Assembly (NCBI RefSeq): GCF_900566055.1
Contig: NZ_UPHQ01000248.1
Span: 1 to 57,400 of the forward strand
Source: Mycobacterium innocens
Lineage (GTDB): Bacteria > Actinomycetota > Actinomycetes > Mycobacteriales > Mycobacteriaceae
Reading direction: 5' to 3'
DNA: 57,400 nt
The translations under genes and the position numbers were made by a program. The notes under the pieces are model-generated. The model was not told the DNA's origin. It did not search any database and saw only the letters and a list, made by a program, of their open reading frames with translations. Below are positions 35,813 through 43,896 of this stretch, one piece after another (within the stretch, counting starts at the first letter, position 1; every line of letters begins with the position of its first letter).

Positions 35813-37324
35813 ATGGCCATATTTATCAGCTACTCGAGCCAAGACCGGTCGTCGCTGGAAGCCCTGACGACGGCGCTTCGGCGTGCCCAGCAACAAGTTT
35901 GGTTCGATCAAGAGCTGGGCGGCGGTGACGCTTGGTGGAACAAGATCCTGGAGCAGATTCGCGCATCTGACGTGTTCATCGTCGCGCTGTCGAATCACTG
36001 GCTGCAGTCCAAGCCCAGCCAGGCCGAATTGCGCTACGCGCAAGCTCTGCAACGGCCGATCCTTCCGGTACAGGTCGGGCCGGTCGACAGTGTGCGGGTA
36101 AATCCCGTCTCGACGTTGCAGATCATCAACTACCAGAACCCGACCGTTGATGCCGGCATTCAATTGGTGACGGCAATTCACGCGCTGCGCGAAAAGGCCC
36201 CGCCGCTGCCGTCGCCGCTGCCCGAGGAACCACCCGTACCTTTCGGTTACCTGATGCGGCTCGGCGACACCCTGGCCGAAAAGGAGCTCAGCCCCCAGCA
36301 GCAGCTCCAGCTGCTGGTCGAGCTGCGATCCGGGCTCGACGAGGACGGCGACGATCCGAGCGCTCGCAGCGACATCGCCCAGCTGCTGCGCATGCTGCGG
36401 ATGCGACACGACGTCACATACCGCACCCGCACCGAAATCGACAATGTGCTCGCTGAAATCGGCGCCGTGGAAGCGGGTCCGGCCGGCGCATCGTCAACAC
36501 CGCAAGCCAAACCGCAACCGGCTCCGGTGCCGGCAGCCGAGGCGGCGCCCGCACCCAGCACCCAGTCTCGGCCGTCACCGGCGCAAGTCGCGCCAAGCGG
36601 GGCCAATGGCCAGTCGAACAAGCGGCTGCTCGTCATCGGCGGTGCCGTCTTGGCTGTCGTCGTCGCGGTCGCGTTGATCGCGGTGTTCGCCACTCAGGGC
36701 GGCAACCGGAAACCGGCGGCCAAGCCGGGTGGCTCCACGGCTCCGGCGGCTCCGGCGGCCTCATCCCGCATCGAACCGATGCTGCTCGGCGCCGCAGAAG
36801 TCGGACAAATTCTCGGAGACCAGAACATGATGGTCTCTGCGCATGGCGACCAGCTGCGCAGCCCGCAGGGGACGCTCTCGGATCCGGCGTGCCTGGGGGC
36901 CTACGAACCATTCCAGGAATCGGTGTATCGGCCCCATGCCCCTACCGAGGTGCGCAGCCAGGTCCTGCGCACCCAAGGCGAGAACCCGGCGCACCGAGTG
37001 ATCGAAGCCGCAGCTACCTTCCCGTCGGCCGAGAAAGCTCGGGCATTCGTACAGGCGTCCGCAGACAAATGGGCGACCTGCGCTAACCAGACCGTCAAGT
37101 TCACCAGTTCGACCAAAACCAGCGAATGGACCTTCGGGGATGTGACCGGGGCTTCTCCCAAGATCGCCCAGGTACGCACTGAGACCGACGGCAGCGGGAA
37201 GGCCTGCCAACATGTGCTGAGGGCGGTATCGGATGTGGTCATCGAGGTAGAGGCCTGCGGTACGGACATCGCTGACGGAGCCGGCCAGATCGCGGAACAG
37301 ATGAGCACCAAAGCGGCGAAGTAA
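35813..37324 (+). CDS. Transmembrane TIR receptor with PknH-type extracytoplasmic sensor domain
   Basis: 503 residues. The N-terminal TIR domain (1-127) starts MAIFISYSSQDR and has Glu72 in SKPSQAELRYA where TIR NADases keep their catalytic Glu. A helical module (about 142-216, FGYLMRLGDTLAEKELSPQQ) and a Pro/Ala linker follow, then one membrane helix (272-292). The outside part (about 315-500) looks like the PknH C-terminal sensor domain, with paired Cys residues (PACLGAYE, ATCAN, ACQHV, EACGT). Mycobacterial Ser/Thr kinases and lipoproteins carry this sensor; here a TIR replaces the kinase. GGAG precedes the ATG by six bases. It follows the RyR gene by 109 bases on the same strand. Confidence 0.8.
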   Translation: MAIFISYSSQDRSSLEALTTALRRAQQQVWFDQELGGGDAWWNKILEQIRASDVFIVALSNHWLQSKPSQAELRYAQALQRPILPVQVGPVDSVRVNPVSTLQIINYQNPTVDAGIQLVTAIHALREKAPPLPSPLPEEPPVPFGYLMRLGDTLAEKELSPQQQLQLLVELRSGLDEDGDDPSARSDIAQLLRMLRMRHDVTYRTRTEIDNVLAEIGAVEAGPAGASSTPQAKPQPAPVPAAEAAPAPSTQSRPSPAQVAPSGANGQSNKRLLVIGGAVLAVVVAVALIAVFATQGGNRKPAAKPGGSTAPAAPAASSRIEPMLLGAAEVGQILGDQNMMVSAHGDQLRSPQGTLSDPACLGAYEPFQESVYRPHAPTEVRSQVLRTQGENPAHRVIEAAATFPSAEKARAFVQASADKWATCANQTVKFTSSTKTSEWTFGDVTGASPKIAQVRTETDGSGKACQHVLRAVSDVVIEVEACGTDIADGAGQIAEQMSTKAAK

Positions 37325-37350
37325 CACCGGCTACATATGGAGCGGCCCCC

Positions 37351-37383
37351 GAGCGCATTTCCGGTTGGACAGACCGGAAGCTC
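37351..37383 (+). terminator. Hairpin after the TIR receptor gene
   Basis: TTCCGG (37359-37364) pairs with CCGGAA (37374-37379), and GAGC (37351-37354) with GCTC (37380-37383), 27 bases after the stop. There is no U-run, which is usual for mycobacterial terminators. A second small hairpin (GTACGG/CCGTAC) lies near 37515-37530. Confidence 0.4.
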
Positions 37384-37566
37384 GAGGGCCGGGTGGCTAC
37401 GTGGGATTCGCCAGCGCGCGTTGAACGCCGGCTCTTCCGAGCCATTGCAGCTAGCGCGCAGCCACCTCACATGTCCATGAAGCTATCAATTTCGCGGACC
37501 ACCTCCTCTCCTGTGTACGGCTGACCGTACCCTCACTTCGAGCTGCCGACAACAGAATTGGCGTCT

Positions 37567-38481
37567 TCAGCGGTCGCTGACGATGGCCGCATCGACCAAT
37601 TCGGCGAATGCGGCGGCGATCGGGGCGGGGGGTAGTCGCCGGCCGTTGAGGGTGTGCACGCGAGCCGCCAGGGTCATGCTCGATACCAGCCAAACCCCTT
37701 GAGCGGCAACCAGATCGGATACTCGCAAGGCCCGGTAGTCGCAGTCGTAGCCGTTGGCCCGGGCCACGTGGAAGAGGGCTTGTTGGGTGGTGCCGCGCAG
37801 GATCGGATACCACGGCGGCGGCGTGAGCAGGCACGGGTTACCGCTGGCCATGCCGTCATCGTCGGTAGCGATGATCACCGTGGAGCGGGGTCCTTCGAGG
37901 ATGTAGCCGTCGGTGCTGACGAAGATGACGTCGCCGGCGCCTTGCCGGGCGGCGTGACGCAGGGCGGCCATGTTGACCGCGTAGGACAACGTCTTGGCGC
38001 CGGCCATGAGCCAGGGCATCGTGTCGGCGCCGGCGGCCGGCAGTCCGCGGTCCAGGGTGATCGCCGCGAGGCCGGAACGCCGGACCGCGCCAACCCGGTC
38101 GGGGACGGGGTTGACCATCACGTAGGCCGTGGCCGCGGCGGGCTCACCTGCCGCGAGCGGGGGACCGCTCTCCCGGCCGCGGCTGTAGATCAGCCGCATC
38201 GCACCCTCGTCGCTGGTGCCGGCAACCCACCGCTGCGTCGCCAGGTTGATGGCGTGCCGCCAGCCGGCGAGGTCCGGTTCGGGCAGATCCATCAGTCGGG
38301 CCGAATGGGTCAGCCGTTGCAGATGGGGCTCTACCAGACATGCCGCACCGTCGCGCACCAGCAACGTCTCGAAGACGCCGTCGCCCCGGACCGCGGCGAG
38401 GTCATCGGCCCGCAACAACGGCGTCTCCGGCTCGAGGATTTCACCGTCGAGCGTGACGACAACGCCCGTCTGCCCAGCCAT
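37567..38481 (-). CDS. pabC: Class IV PLP enzyme, aminodeoxychorismate lyase type (Rv0812 homologue)
   Basis: 304 residues of the branched-chain-aminotransferase/PabC fold-type IV family. The catalytic Lys is in MAGAKTLSYAVNM, with EGPRSTVII and GTTQQALF as the PLP-phosphate-binding segments. PabC makes p-aminobenzoate for folate; some mycobacterial members also act as D-amino-acid transaminases, so the exact reaction is not fixed. The ATG at 38481 follows a short gap that holds a 54-bp tandem repeat. It converges on the TIR/RyR insertion. Confidence 0.8.
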   Translation of the reverse strand: MAGQTGVVVTLDGEILEPETPLLRADDLAAVRGDGVFETLLVRDGAACLVEPHLQRLTHSARLMDLPEPDLAGWRHAINLATQRWVAGTSDEGAMRLIYSRGRESGPPLAAGEPAAATAYVMVNPVPDRVGAVRRSGLAAITLDRGLPAAGADTMPWLMAGAKTLSYAVNMAALRHAARQGAGDVIFVSTDGYILEGPRSTVIIATDDDGMASGNPCLLTPPPWYPILRGTTQQALFHVARANGYDCDYRALRVSDLVAAQGVWLVSSMTLAARVHTLNGRRLPPAPIAAAFAELVDAAIVSDR

Positions 38482-38508
38482 GCCCCAGGAGCCTAATGGC
38501 CCCGTGGT

Positions 38509-38650
38509 GGCCGCAAGCGCGGCAGTGCCGCGCGCAGCGGGTCGCCACCGGACCGTACCGCCGGCCGCAAGCGCGGCAGTGCCGCGCGCAGCGGGTCGCC
38601 ACCGGACCGTACCGCCGGCCGCAAGCGCGGCAGTGCCGCGCGCAGCGGGT
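38509..38650. repeat. Tandem repeat, 2.6 units of 54 bp
   Basis: Units start at 38509, 38563 and 38617; the first two are identical and the third stops matching after 34 bases. Each unit contains GCCGC-AAGC-GCGGC and the overlapping palindrome GCGCGGCA/TGCCGCGC. It lies between the divergent pabC-like and YgfZ-like genes, within 30 bases of the former's start. Confidence 0.9.
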
Positions 38651-38705
38651 TCAAGCCCGCTCGGTTCGGAGAGTTCGCTGCATCGAGTTTCCGTAGAGTC
38701 GACGT

Positions 38706-39797
38706 GTGACCGCAGTTCCAGCCCCAGATCCAGGACCCGATGCCGGCGCGATCTGGCATTACGGTGATCCGTTGGGCGAACAGCGCGCGGCCCAAACCGA
38801 GGCCGTGTTCGTCGACCGCTCCCACCGGGCCGTCATCACCTTGACCGGCAAGGACCGGCAGACCTGGTTGCACAGCATTTCCACGCAGCACGTCAGTGAT
38901 CTGCCCGAGGGTGCCAGCACTGAGAATCTCAGCCTGGACGGGCAGGGCCGGGTGGAAGACCACTGGATCCAAACCGAGTTGGCTGACACCACCTACCTCG
39001 ACACCGAACCGTGGCGCGGCGAACCGCTGTTGAGTTATCTGCGAAAGATGGTGTTTTGGGCCGCCGTCACCCCTGAGGCCGCCGATCTGGCGGTGCTGTC
39101 GCTGCTGGGCCCGCGGTTGGCCGATCCAGCGGTGCTGGACGTGTTGGGCCTGGATGCATTGCCGTCCGAAATGGCTGCGGTCCCGCTCGCCGGCGGCGGA
39201 TTCGTGCGCCGGATGCCGGCTCCCGCCGGGCATATCGAATTAGACCTGCTTGTGCCGCGTGCTGACTGCGCTGACTGGCAGCACCGCTTGACGCAAGTGG
39301 GCGTCCGACCGGCCGGGGTGTGGACCTACGAAGCGCACCGCGTGGCGGCCAGACGCCCACGGCTGGGCGTCGACACCGACGAACGCACGATTCCCCATGA
39401 AGTGGGCTGGATCGGCGGGCCCGGGCTCGGGGCCGTACACCTGGACAAGGGCTGCTACCGCGGACAAGAAACCGTCGCGCGGGTGCATAACCTCGGCAAA
39501 CCGCCGCGGATGCTGGTGCTGTTGCATCTGGACGGCTCTGGGGACCGGCCGTCCACCGGTGATGCGGTGATGGCGGGCGGTCGCGCTGTCGGACGCGTCG
39601 GAACGGTGGTCGAGCATGTCGACCTCGGCCCCGTCGCCTTGGCTCTGGTCAAGCGGGGCCTGCCTGTCGACACCGAGCTCACGACCGGCCCCGATGCCGA
39701 TATCGCAGCGGTGATCGACGCCGAGTCCTTGCCGCCTGCCGACGAAGTCGGCGCCGGGCGGCTGGCCGTCGAGCGATTACGACGCGGTGTTCGGTGA
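38706..39797 (+). CDS. ygfZ: YgfZ/GcvT-like tetrahydrofolate-binding Fe-S repair protein (Rv0811c homologue)
   Basis: 363 residues. The YgfZ signature K-G-C-Y-x-G-Q-E is present in HLDKGCYRGQETVARVHNLGKP. The N-terminal folate-binding beta region (AVITLTGKDRQTWLHSISTQ) resembles the T-protein of glycine cleavage but lacks its context. YgfZ helps maintain certain Fe-S enzymes in a folate-dependent way. GTG 38706 lies six bases after TAGAGT (38694-38699), suggesting a leaderless transcript. It is divergent from the pabC-like gene; both connect to folate. Confidence 0.85.
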   Translation: MTAVPAPDPGPDAGAIWHYGDPLGEQRAAQTEAVFVDRSHRAVITLTGKDRQTWLHSISTQHVSDLPEGASTENLSLDGQGRVEDHWIQTELADTTYLDTEPWRGEPLLSYLRKMVFWAAVTPEAADLAVLSLLGPRLADPAVLDVLGLDALPSEMAAVPLAGGGFVRRMPAPAGHIELDLLVPRADCADWQHRLTQVGVRPAGVWTYEAHRVAARRPRLGVDTDERTIPHEVGWIGGPGLGAVHLDKGCYRGQETVARVHNLGKPPRMLVLLHLDGSGDRPSTGDAVMAGGRAVGRVGTVVEHVDLGPVALALVKRGLPVDTELTTGPDADIAAVIDAESLPPADEVGAGRLAVERLRRGVR

Positions 39798-39903
39798 AAC
39801 CTGTGACGTCCGCCATGCTGCCGGCACTTGGGTGCCAGGGCGTGCCCACGCCTACGCACGGGCACGGTAAGCTGTCGGCAGGACAATAACGACACTAAGA
39901 GAT

Positions 39904-39931
39904 CGGAGCCGCCTACTCGTAGGCCGCTCCG
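39904..39931 (+). promoter_or_regulatory. Strong hairpin in the 5' leader of the DUF3073 gene
   Basis: CGGAGC (39904-39909) pairs with GCTCCG (39926-39931) and GCCTA (39911-39915) with TAGGC (39920-39924), with one C-C mismatch and a CTCG loop. A GAGGGGG ribosome site next to CCCCCC follows just before the ATG. A TAAGCT hexamer at 39868-39873 suggests a leader of about 75 bases. No known riboswitch is recognised. Confidence 0.5.
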
Positions 39932-39954
39932 TTATTTCGCGAGGGGGTCCCCCC

Positions 39955-40137
39955 ATGGGCCGCGGCCGGGCTAAGGCAAAGCAGACCAAGGTTGCTCGAG
40001 AACTCAAATACAGCTCCCCGCAGACCGACTTCCAGCGGCTTCAGCGCGAGCTGTCCGGAGCAAGTGCCGATGCATCAGACCAGCTAGACAACGACGTCGA
40101 CGACTCGTGGGCCGATGAGGACAGCTGGCGCCGCTAG
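39955..40137 (+). CDS. DUF3073 small protein (Rv0810c homologue)
   Basis: 60 residues, the same length as Rv0810c. The basic N-terminus MGRGRAKAKQTKVARELKY and an acidic C-terminus ending DDSWADEDSWRR mark the family. It is conserved across actinobacteria and has no known function; the split charge suggests nucleic-acid or protein binding. The ATG follows GAGGGGGTCCCCCC, where the ribosome site can pair with the adjacent C-run. A strong hairpin lies in the leader. Confidence 0.85.
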   Translation: MGRGRAKAKQTKVARELKYSSPQTDFQRLQRELSGASADASDQLDNDVDDSWADEDSWRR

Positions 40138-40612
40138 AAGCGCACCCAGGGGCCCCGGTTTTCACCCCGTTCTGCGGCCGTGCGGGCCGTCGGGCTGATT
40201 TCACAAATACGCGTATGAATACCCGGCGATAGAGCCGCGTTTTACGGTGAGCCATCGGTGGGTGCGATCCACCTCAACTGGAGGTGCGAGTGCGCCTATG
40301 AACGGCCGACCGGGGGTGCGTGTGGTGTTGCCTTCGGTCCCTCCGGCAAGGACGTTGTCCGTTTGGTGCCCCTATATCTATTGACGCGGATCGGCTGTGG
40401 CCGGCGATGCGGGCGCACCCGGACACAGCGGCGATCCGGGCGCAGCCGGGCTCAACGGGGCTTCGGGCTAGCCCGGTCGCCCGCGCCGAGCGCAGTCGGC
40501 GGATCTTTTTCCTATGGCGGTGGGCAGCCCGGCGCAATCGCAGAAGGGACTTTCGTGCTGTCCGCGGCCGAGCGCGAGGCGGGGATCAGCGCAAACAGAA
40601 TGAAGCCGGTGT
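40138..40612. other. Non-coding gap with a possible Gly-rich (PGRS-like) remnant at 40403-40468
   Basis: No complete gene is supported here. The frame from 40403 to 40468 reads 22 codons with Gly at every third position (GDAGAPGHSGDPGAAGLNGASG in two short pieces), then a TAG. This resembles a collagen-like or PE_PGRS fragment, and no PE domain is visible upstream. The long plus-strand frame 40258-40779 crosses into purM and has no ribosome site. Confidence 0.35.
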
Positions 40613-41716
40613 CTAAAACCTCGGATGCCGGCCGACTAATGTGGCACGTGGACCGTCTTTCCCGCCTTTGCGCACGGTTCCCAAAACCCAGCAGTTCAGG
40701 TGCCGTGCGGTCAGTATGGCCAACGCCCGGTCGGTGTCTTCGGGCGCGACGATGGCGACCATGCCGATGCCCATGTTGAACGTCTTTTCCATCTCTTGCC
40801 GCACTACCCGGCCACGCTGGGCGATCATGGCGAACACCGGTGCGGGTGTCCATGTGCCTCGGTCTACTTCGGCGATCAGACCGTGTGGAATGACCCGTTC
40901 CAGGTTGCCGGCCAGCCCGCCGCCGGTGACGTGGCAAAACGTGCGGACGTGCGTTTCGGCGGCGAGCGCCAGACAGTCCTTGGCGTAAATCAGGGTGGGC
41001 TCCAGCAATTCCTCGCCCAGAGTCCGACCGAACTCCTCCACGTAACCGGCGAGGTTCATCCGGTCTATCTCCAACAGGACCGCGCGGGCCAGCGAGTATC
41101 CGTTGGAATGCAGACCCGACGACCCCATCGCGATGATCGCGTCGCCAGGTTTCACCCGCTCGGGACCCAGCACATCGTCGGCCTCCACCACGCCGACGCC
41201 GGTGGCCGAGATGTCGTAGTGATCGGGTTCCATCAAGCCGGGATGTTCAGCGGTCTCGCCACCCAGCAGAGCGCAGCCAGCGCGCACGCAGCCCTCCGCG
41301 ATGCCGCTGACGATCGCGCTCACCCGTTCCGGCACCGTGCGACCGACCGCGATGTAGTCCTGCAGGAACAGCGGCTCGGCACCGCACACCACCAGGTCAT
41401 CGACCACCATCGCGACCAGGTCTAGGCCAACGGTGTCGTGTTTGTCCATTGCCTGAGCAACCGCCAGCTTGGTGCCGACACCGTCGGTGGAGGCGGCCAG
41501 CACCGGTTCGCGGTAGCCGCCGCGCAGCGCGAACAATCCGGCGAAACCGCCTAGTCCGCCGCGCACCTCAGGTCTGGTGGCCTTCGTTGCCAGCGGCTTG
41601 AACATCTCGACGGCGCGGTCACCTGCGTCAATGTCCACCCCCGCCGAGGCGTAGGTGATGCCCTGGTTAGTCAGGCCTGTTAGGGAGCTTTCTGGACTTT
41701 GTGGCGGTTCCGTCAT
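40613..41716 (-). CDS. purM: Phosphoribosylformylglycinamidine cyclo-ligase PurM
   Basis: 367 residues. It closes the imidazole ring of aminoimidazole ribotide (AIR synthetase) using ATP. Visible motifs: STDGVGTKLAVA, the ATP-binding GGETAEHPG, AMGSSGLHSNGYSL and HVTGGGLAGNL. ATG 41716. It follows purF by 96 bases on the same strand, and the two form a purine operon as in other mycobacteria. Confidence 0.96.
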   Translation of the reverse strand: MTEPPQSPESSLTGLTNQGITYASAGVDIDAGDRAVEMFKPLATKATRPEVRGGLGGFAGLFALRGGYREPVLAASTDGVGTKLAVAQAMDKHDTVGLDLVAMVVDDLVVCGAEPLFLQDYIAVGRTVPERVSAIVSGIAEGCVRAGCALLGGETAEHPGLMEPDHYDISATGVGVVEADDVLGPERVKPGDAIIAMGSSGLHSNGYSLARAVLLEIDRMNLAGYVEEFGRTLGEELLEPTLIYAKDCLALAAETHVRTFCHVTGGGLAGNLERVIPHGLIAEVDRGTWTPAPVFAMIAQRGRVVRQEMEKTFNMGIGMVAIVAPEDTDRALAILTARHLNCWVLGTVRKGGKDGPRATLVGRHPRF

Positions 41717-41812
41717 CGCGATAAAGGCTACCGGGCGACACGCACCACCGGTATCGGCGACCGGCGCTCTCAGGCCGACCGCCTATCGGAATCGGTTACG
41801 GGGGCTGCTTGG

Positions 41813-43342
41813 TCAGCGACCGACCGGAACTTCATCGGCAGCAAGGTCACCCAGGCCGGCTCCGCGTGCCGCGTTGACGAGCATCTGCTCGATGACGTTC
41901 TTGCCCAGTGCGGTCTCGCTGGGCAGTTCGATGGGGTAGACGCCATCGAAACAGGCGGTGCACAGCCGCGAGGCGGGTTGCTCGGTCGCGGCGACCAGTC
42001 CGCGCAGCGAAATGTATCCGAGCGTGTCGGCGTTGATGGCATGCCGGACCGCTTCGAGCATCTCGGCCTCGGCCTCCACGGCGTTGGCGATCAGCTCAGC
42101 CGGCGAGGGAAAGTCGATCCCGTAGAAGCACGGCCACTTCACCGGCGGCGAGGCGATGCGCACGTGGACTTCCACCGCGCCGGCCTCCCGCAGCATGCGC
42201 ACCAGCGCGCGCTGGGTGTTGCCTCGCACAATCGAGTCGTCGACGACGATCAGCCGCTTGCCGCGGATCACCTCTTTGAGCGGGTTCAGCTTCAGCCGGA
42301 TGCCGAGCTGGCGGATGGTCTGTGACGGCTGGATGAAGGTACGCCCGACGTAGGCGTTCTTCATCAGCCCCTGCCCGTAGGGGATGCCGGACTCCTGGGC
42401 GTATCCCACGGCGGCGGGAGTTCCCGATTCCGGCACCCCGATGACCAGATCCGCGTCAACCGGGCATTCGCGGGCCAGCCGACGACCGATCTCCAGCCGG
42501 GAGCCGTGCACCGACCGGCCGGCGATCGTGCTGTCCGGCCGAGCCAGATAGACGAATTCGAAGATGCAGCCCTTGGGCGTGGGGTTGGCGAAGCGGGCGG
42601 ACCGCACGCCGTCGGCGTCGATCGCCAGCAATTCGCCCGGTTCGATGTCGCGGACGAAGGACGCGCCGACGATGTCGAGCGCAGCGGTTTCCGAGGCCAC
42701 CACCCAGCCGCGATCCAGCCGCCCGAGCGACAGCGGCCGCACACCGTGCGGGTCACGGCAGGCATACAGCGTGTTCTCGTCCATGAACGTCAGACAGAAC
42801 GCGCCGCGCACGGTCGGCAGCAGTTCCAGCGCCGCCTGTTCCAGGGTGGAATCGGCCGAGCCGTGGGCCAGCAGCGCGCCCAGGATGTCGGAGTCGGTTG
42901 TCGCCGGAGCGGGGCAGCAGCGGCCACCGATCAATCCCGCTTCGCGGGCGCGGGCGGCGAGGGCGGCGGTATTGACCAGGTTCCCGTTGTGTCCCAGGGC
43001 GACCCCGGTGCCGGCTGCGGTATTACGGAACACCGGTTGGGCGTTTTCCCAGGTCGTGTCGCCTGTGGTGGAGTATCGGCAGTGCCCGATGGCGACGTGG
43101 CCCTGCATGGCCGCCAAGGTCTGCTCGTCGAATACCTGGCTGACCAGGCCGAGGTCCTTGAAGACCAGCACTTGCGAGCCATCGGCTACCGCGATCCCCG
43201 CGGCCTCCTGGCCGCGATGCTGCAACGCGTACAGGCCGTAGTAAGTGAGTTTGGCGACATCTTCCCCCGGGGCCCAGACCCCGAATACACCACACTCTTC
43301 ACGGGGCGAGTTCAGGTCTTGCTCGGGCTGCTGGACGGTCAC
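41813..43342 (-). CDS. purF: Amidophosphoribosyltransferase PurF
   Basis: About 509 residues. After a short propeptide the catalytic Cys follows in EECGVFGV (class II glutamine amidotransferase), with HNGNLVN and later CRDPHGVRPL; the PRPP-binding loop is VVDDSIVRGNTQ. Cys residues for the 4Fe-4S cluster of the Bacillus-type enzyme are visible (LCTACFDG). It commits PRPP to purine synthesis. The start is uncertain: GTG 43342 (VTVQQPEQ) has a distant GGGAG; homology with the M. tuberculosis protein continues upstream (VTIRAPGSR), so an ATG at 43405 is an alternative. Confidence 0.95.
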   Translation of the reverse strand: MTVQQPEQDLNSPREECGVFGVWAPGEDVAKLTYYGLYALQHRGQEAAGIAVADGSQVLVFKDLGLVSQVFDEQTLAAMQGHVAIGHCRYSTTGDTTWENAQPVFRNTAAGTGVALGHNGNLVNTAALAARAREAGLIGGRCCPAPATTDSDILGALLAHGSADSTLEQAALELLPTVRGAFCLTFMDENTLYACRDPHGVRPLSLGRLDRGWVVASETAALDIVGASFVRDIEPGELLAIDADGVRSARFANPTPKGCIFEFVYLARPDSTIAGRSVHGSRLEIGRRLARECPVDADLVIGVPESGTPAAVGYAQESGIPYGQGLMKNAYVGRTFIQPSQTIRQLGIRLKLNPLKEVIRGKRLIVVDDSIVRGNTQRALVRMLREAGAVEVHVRIASPPVKWPCFYGIDFPSPAELIANAVEAEAEMLEAVRHAINADTLGYISLRGLVAATEQPASRLCTACFDGVYPIELPSETALGKNVIEQMLVNAARGAGLGDLAADEVPVGR

Positions 43343-43484
43343 GGTTAGGCGACTCCCTGGGGCGCGAATGGTGACGTATAGGGAGTCTACGGGTAATCCG
43401 GGCATGTCGCCGAATCGACGTGGCGTGTCCGGGGATCGCAAGCCTTGCCGGTACGCCGGCGCAGCGGAATGATGCCGCCGATAT

Positions 43485-43877
43485 TCAGCCCGACAGATTC
43501 ACCAGCGGCAGCCACGACGCGATCGCGCGCGCCCGCGGACCTGACAGGATCAGCCCTCCGTTGGTCGCCGCGTCCTCGATCGTCAATAGTGCGGTGACCA
43601 GCAGCAGCCAGGTGCGCGGAGCTGTTTCCACGACATTGGGCGGTGTGCCGCGGGTGTGCTTGGGCCCGGAAACACATTGCACCGCCGCGAACGGCGGGAT
43701 CCGGACCTCAACGCTGGCGCCGGGAGCCAGTTCGGACAGGGTGCGCGCGGTGAGCCGAACCGCCGTCGCCAGCGCATCCCGGTCGGGTGCCGGACGCGTC
43801 TCGTCGCGCAGCCAGTCCGCAACAGCCAACACAGCCTGCCGAGTCTTAGCCGGATCGGCTTTACCGCGGGTGGCCAT
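43485..43877 (-). CDS. Sterol-carrier-family protein (Rv0807 homologue)
   Basis: 130 residues: MATRGKADPAKTRQAVLAVADWL, then ELAPGASVEVRIPPFAAVQCV and a C-terminal helix WLPLVNLSG. It matches the actinobacterial 'sterol carrier family' (MDMPI/SCP-like) protein that usually neighbours purF. No enzymatic motif is visible. It is divergent from the Mce-like gene, with 19 bases between the start codons, so their promoters overlap. Confidence 0.75.
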   Translation of the reverse strand: MATRGKADPAKTRQAVLAVADWLRDETRPAPDRDALATAVRLTARTLSELAPGASVEVRIPPFAAVQCVSGPKHTRGTPPNVVETAPRTWLLLVTALLTIEDAATNGGLILSGPRARAIASWLPLVNLSG

Positions 43878-43896
43878 GCTCTAGGGTCTCAGAATC

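Noticed and set aside
35630..36409. 259-codon minus-strand frame under the TIR domain
   Set aside because: It is antisense to the conserved TIR sequence, with no start signal or family match.
40258..40779. 173-codon plus-strand frame before purM
   Set aside because: It crosses into purM on the other strand, has no ribosome site and shows no recognisable domain.
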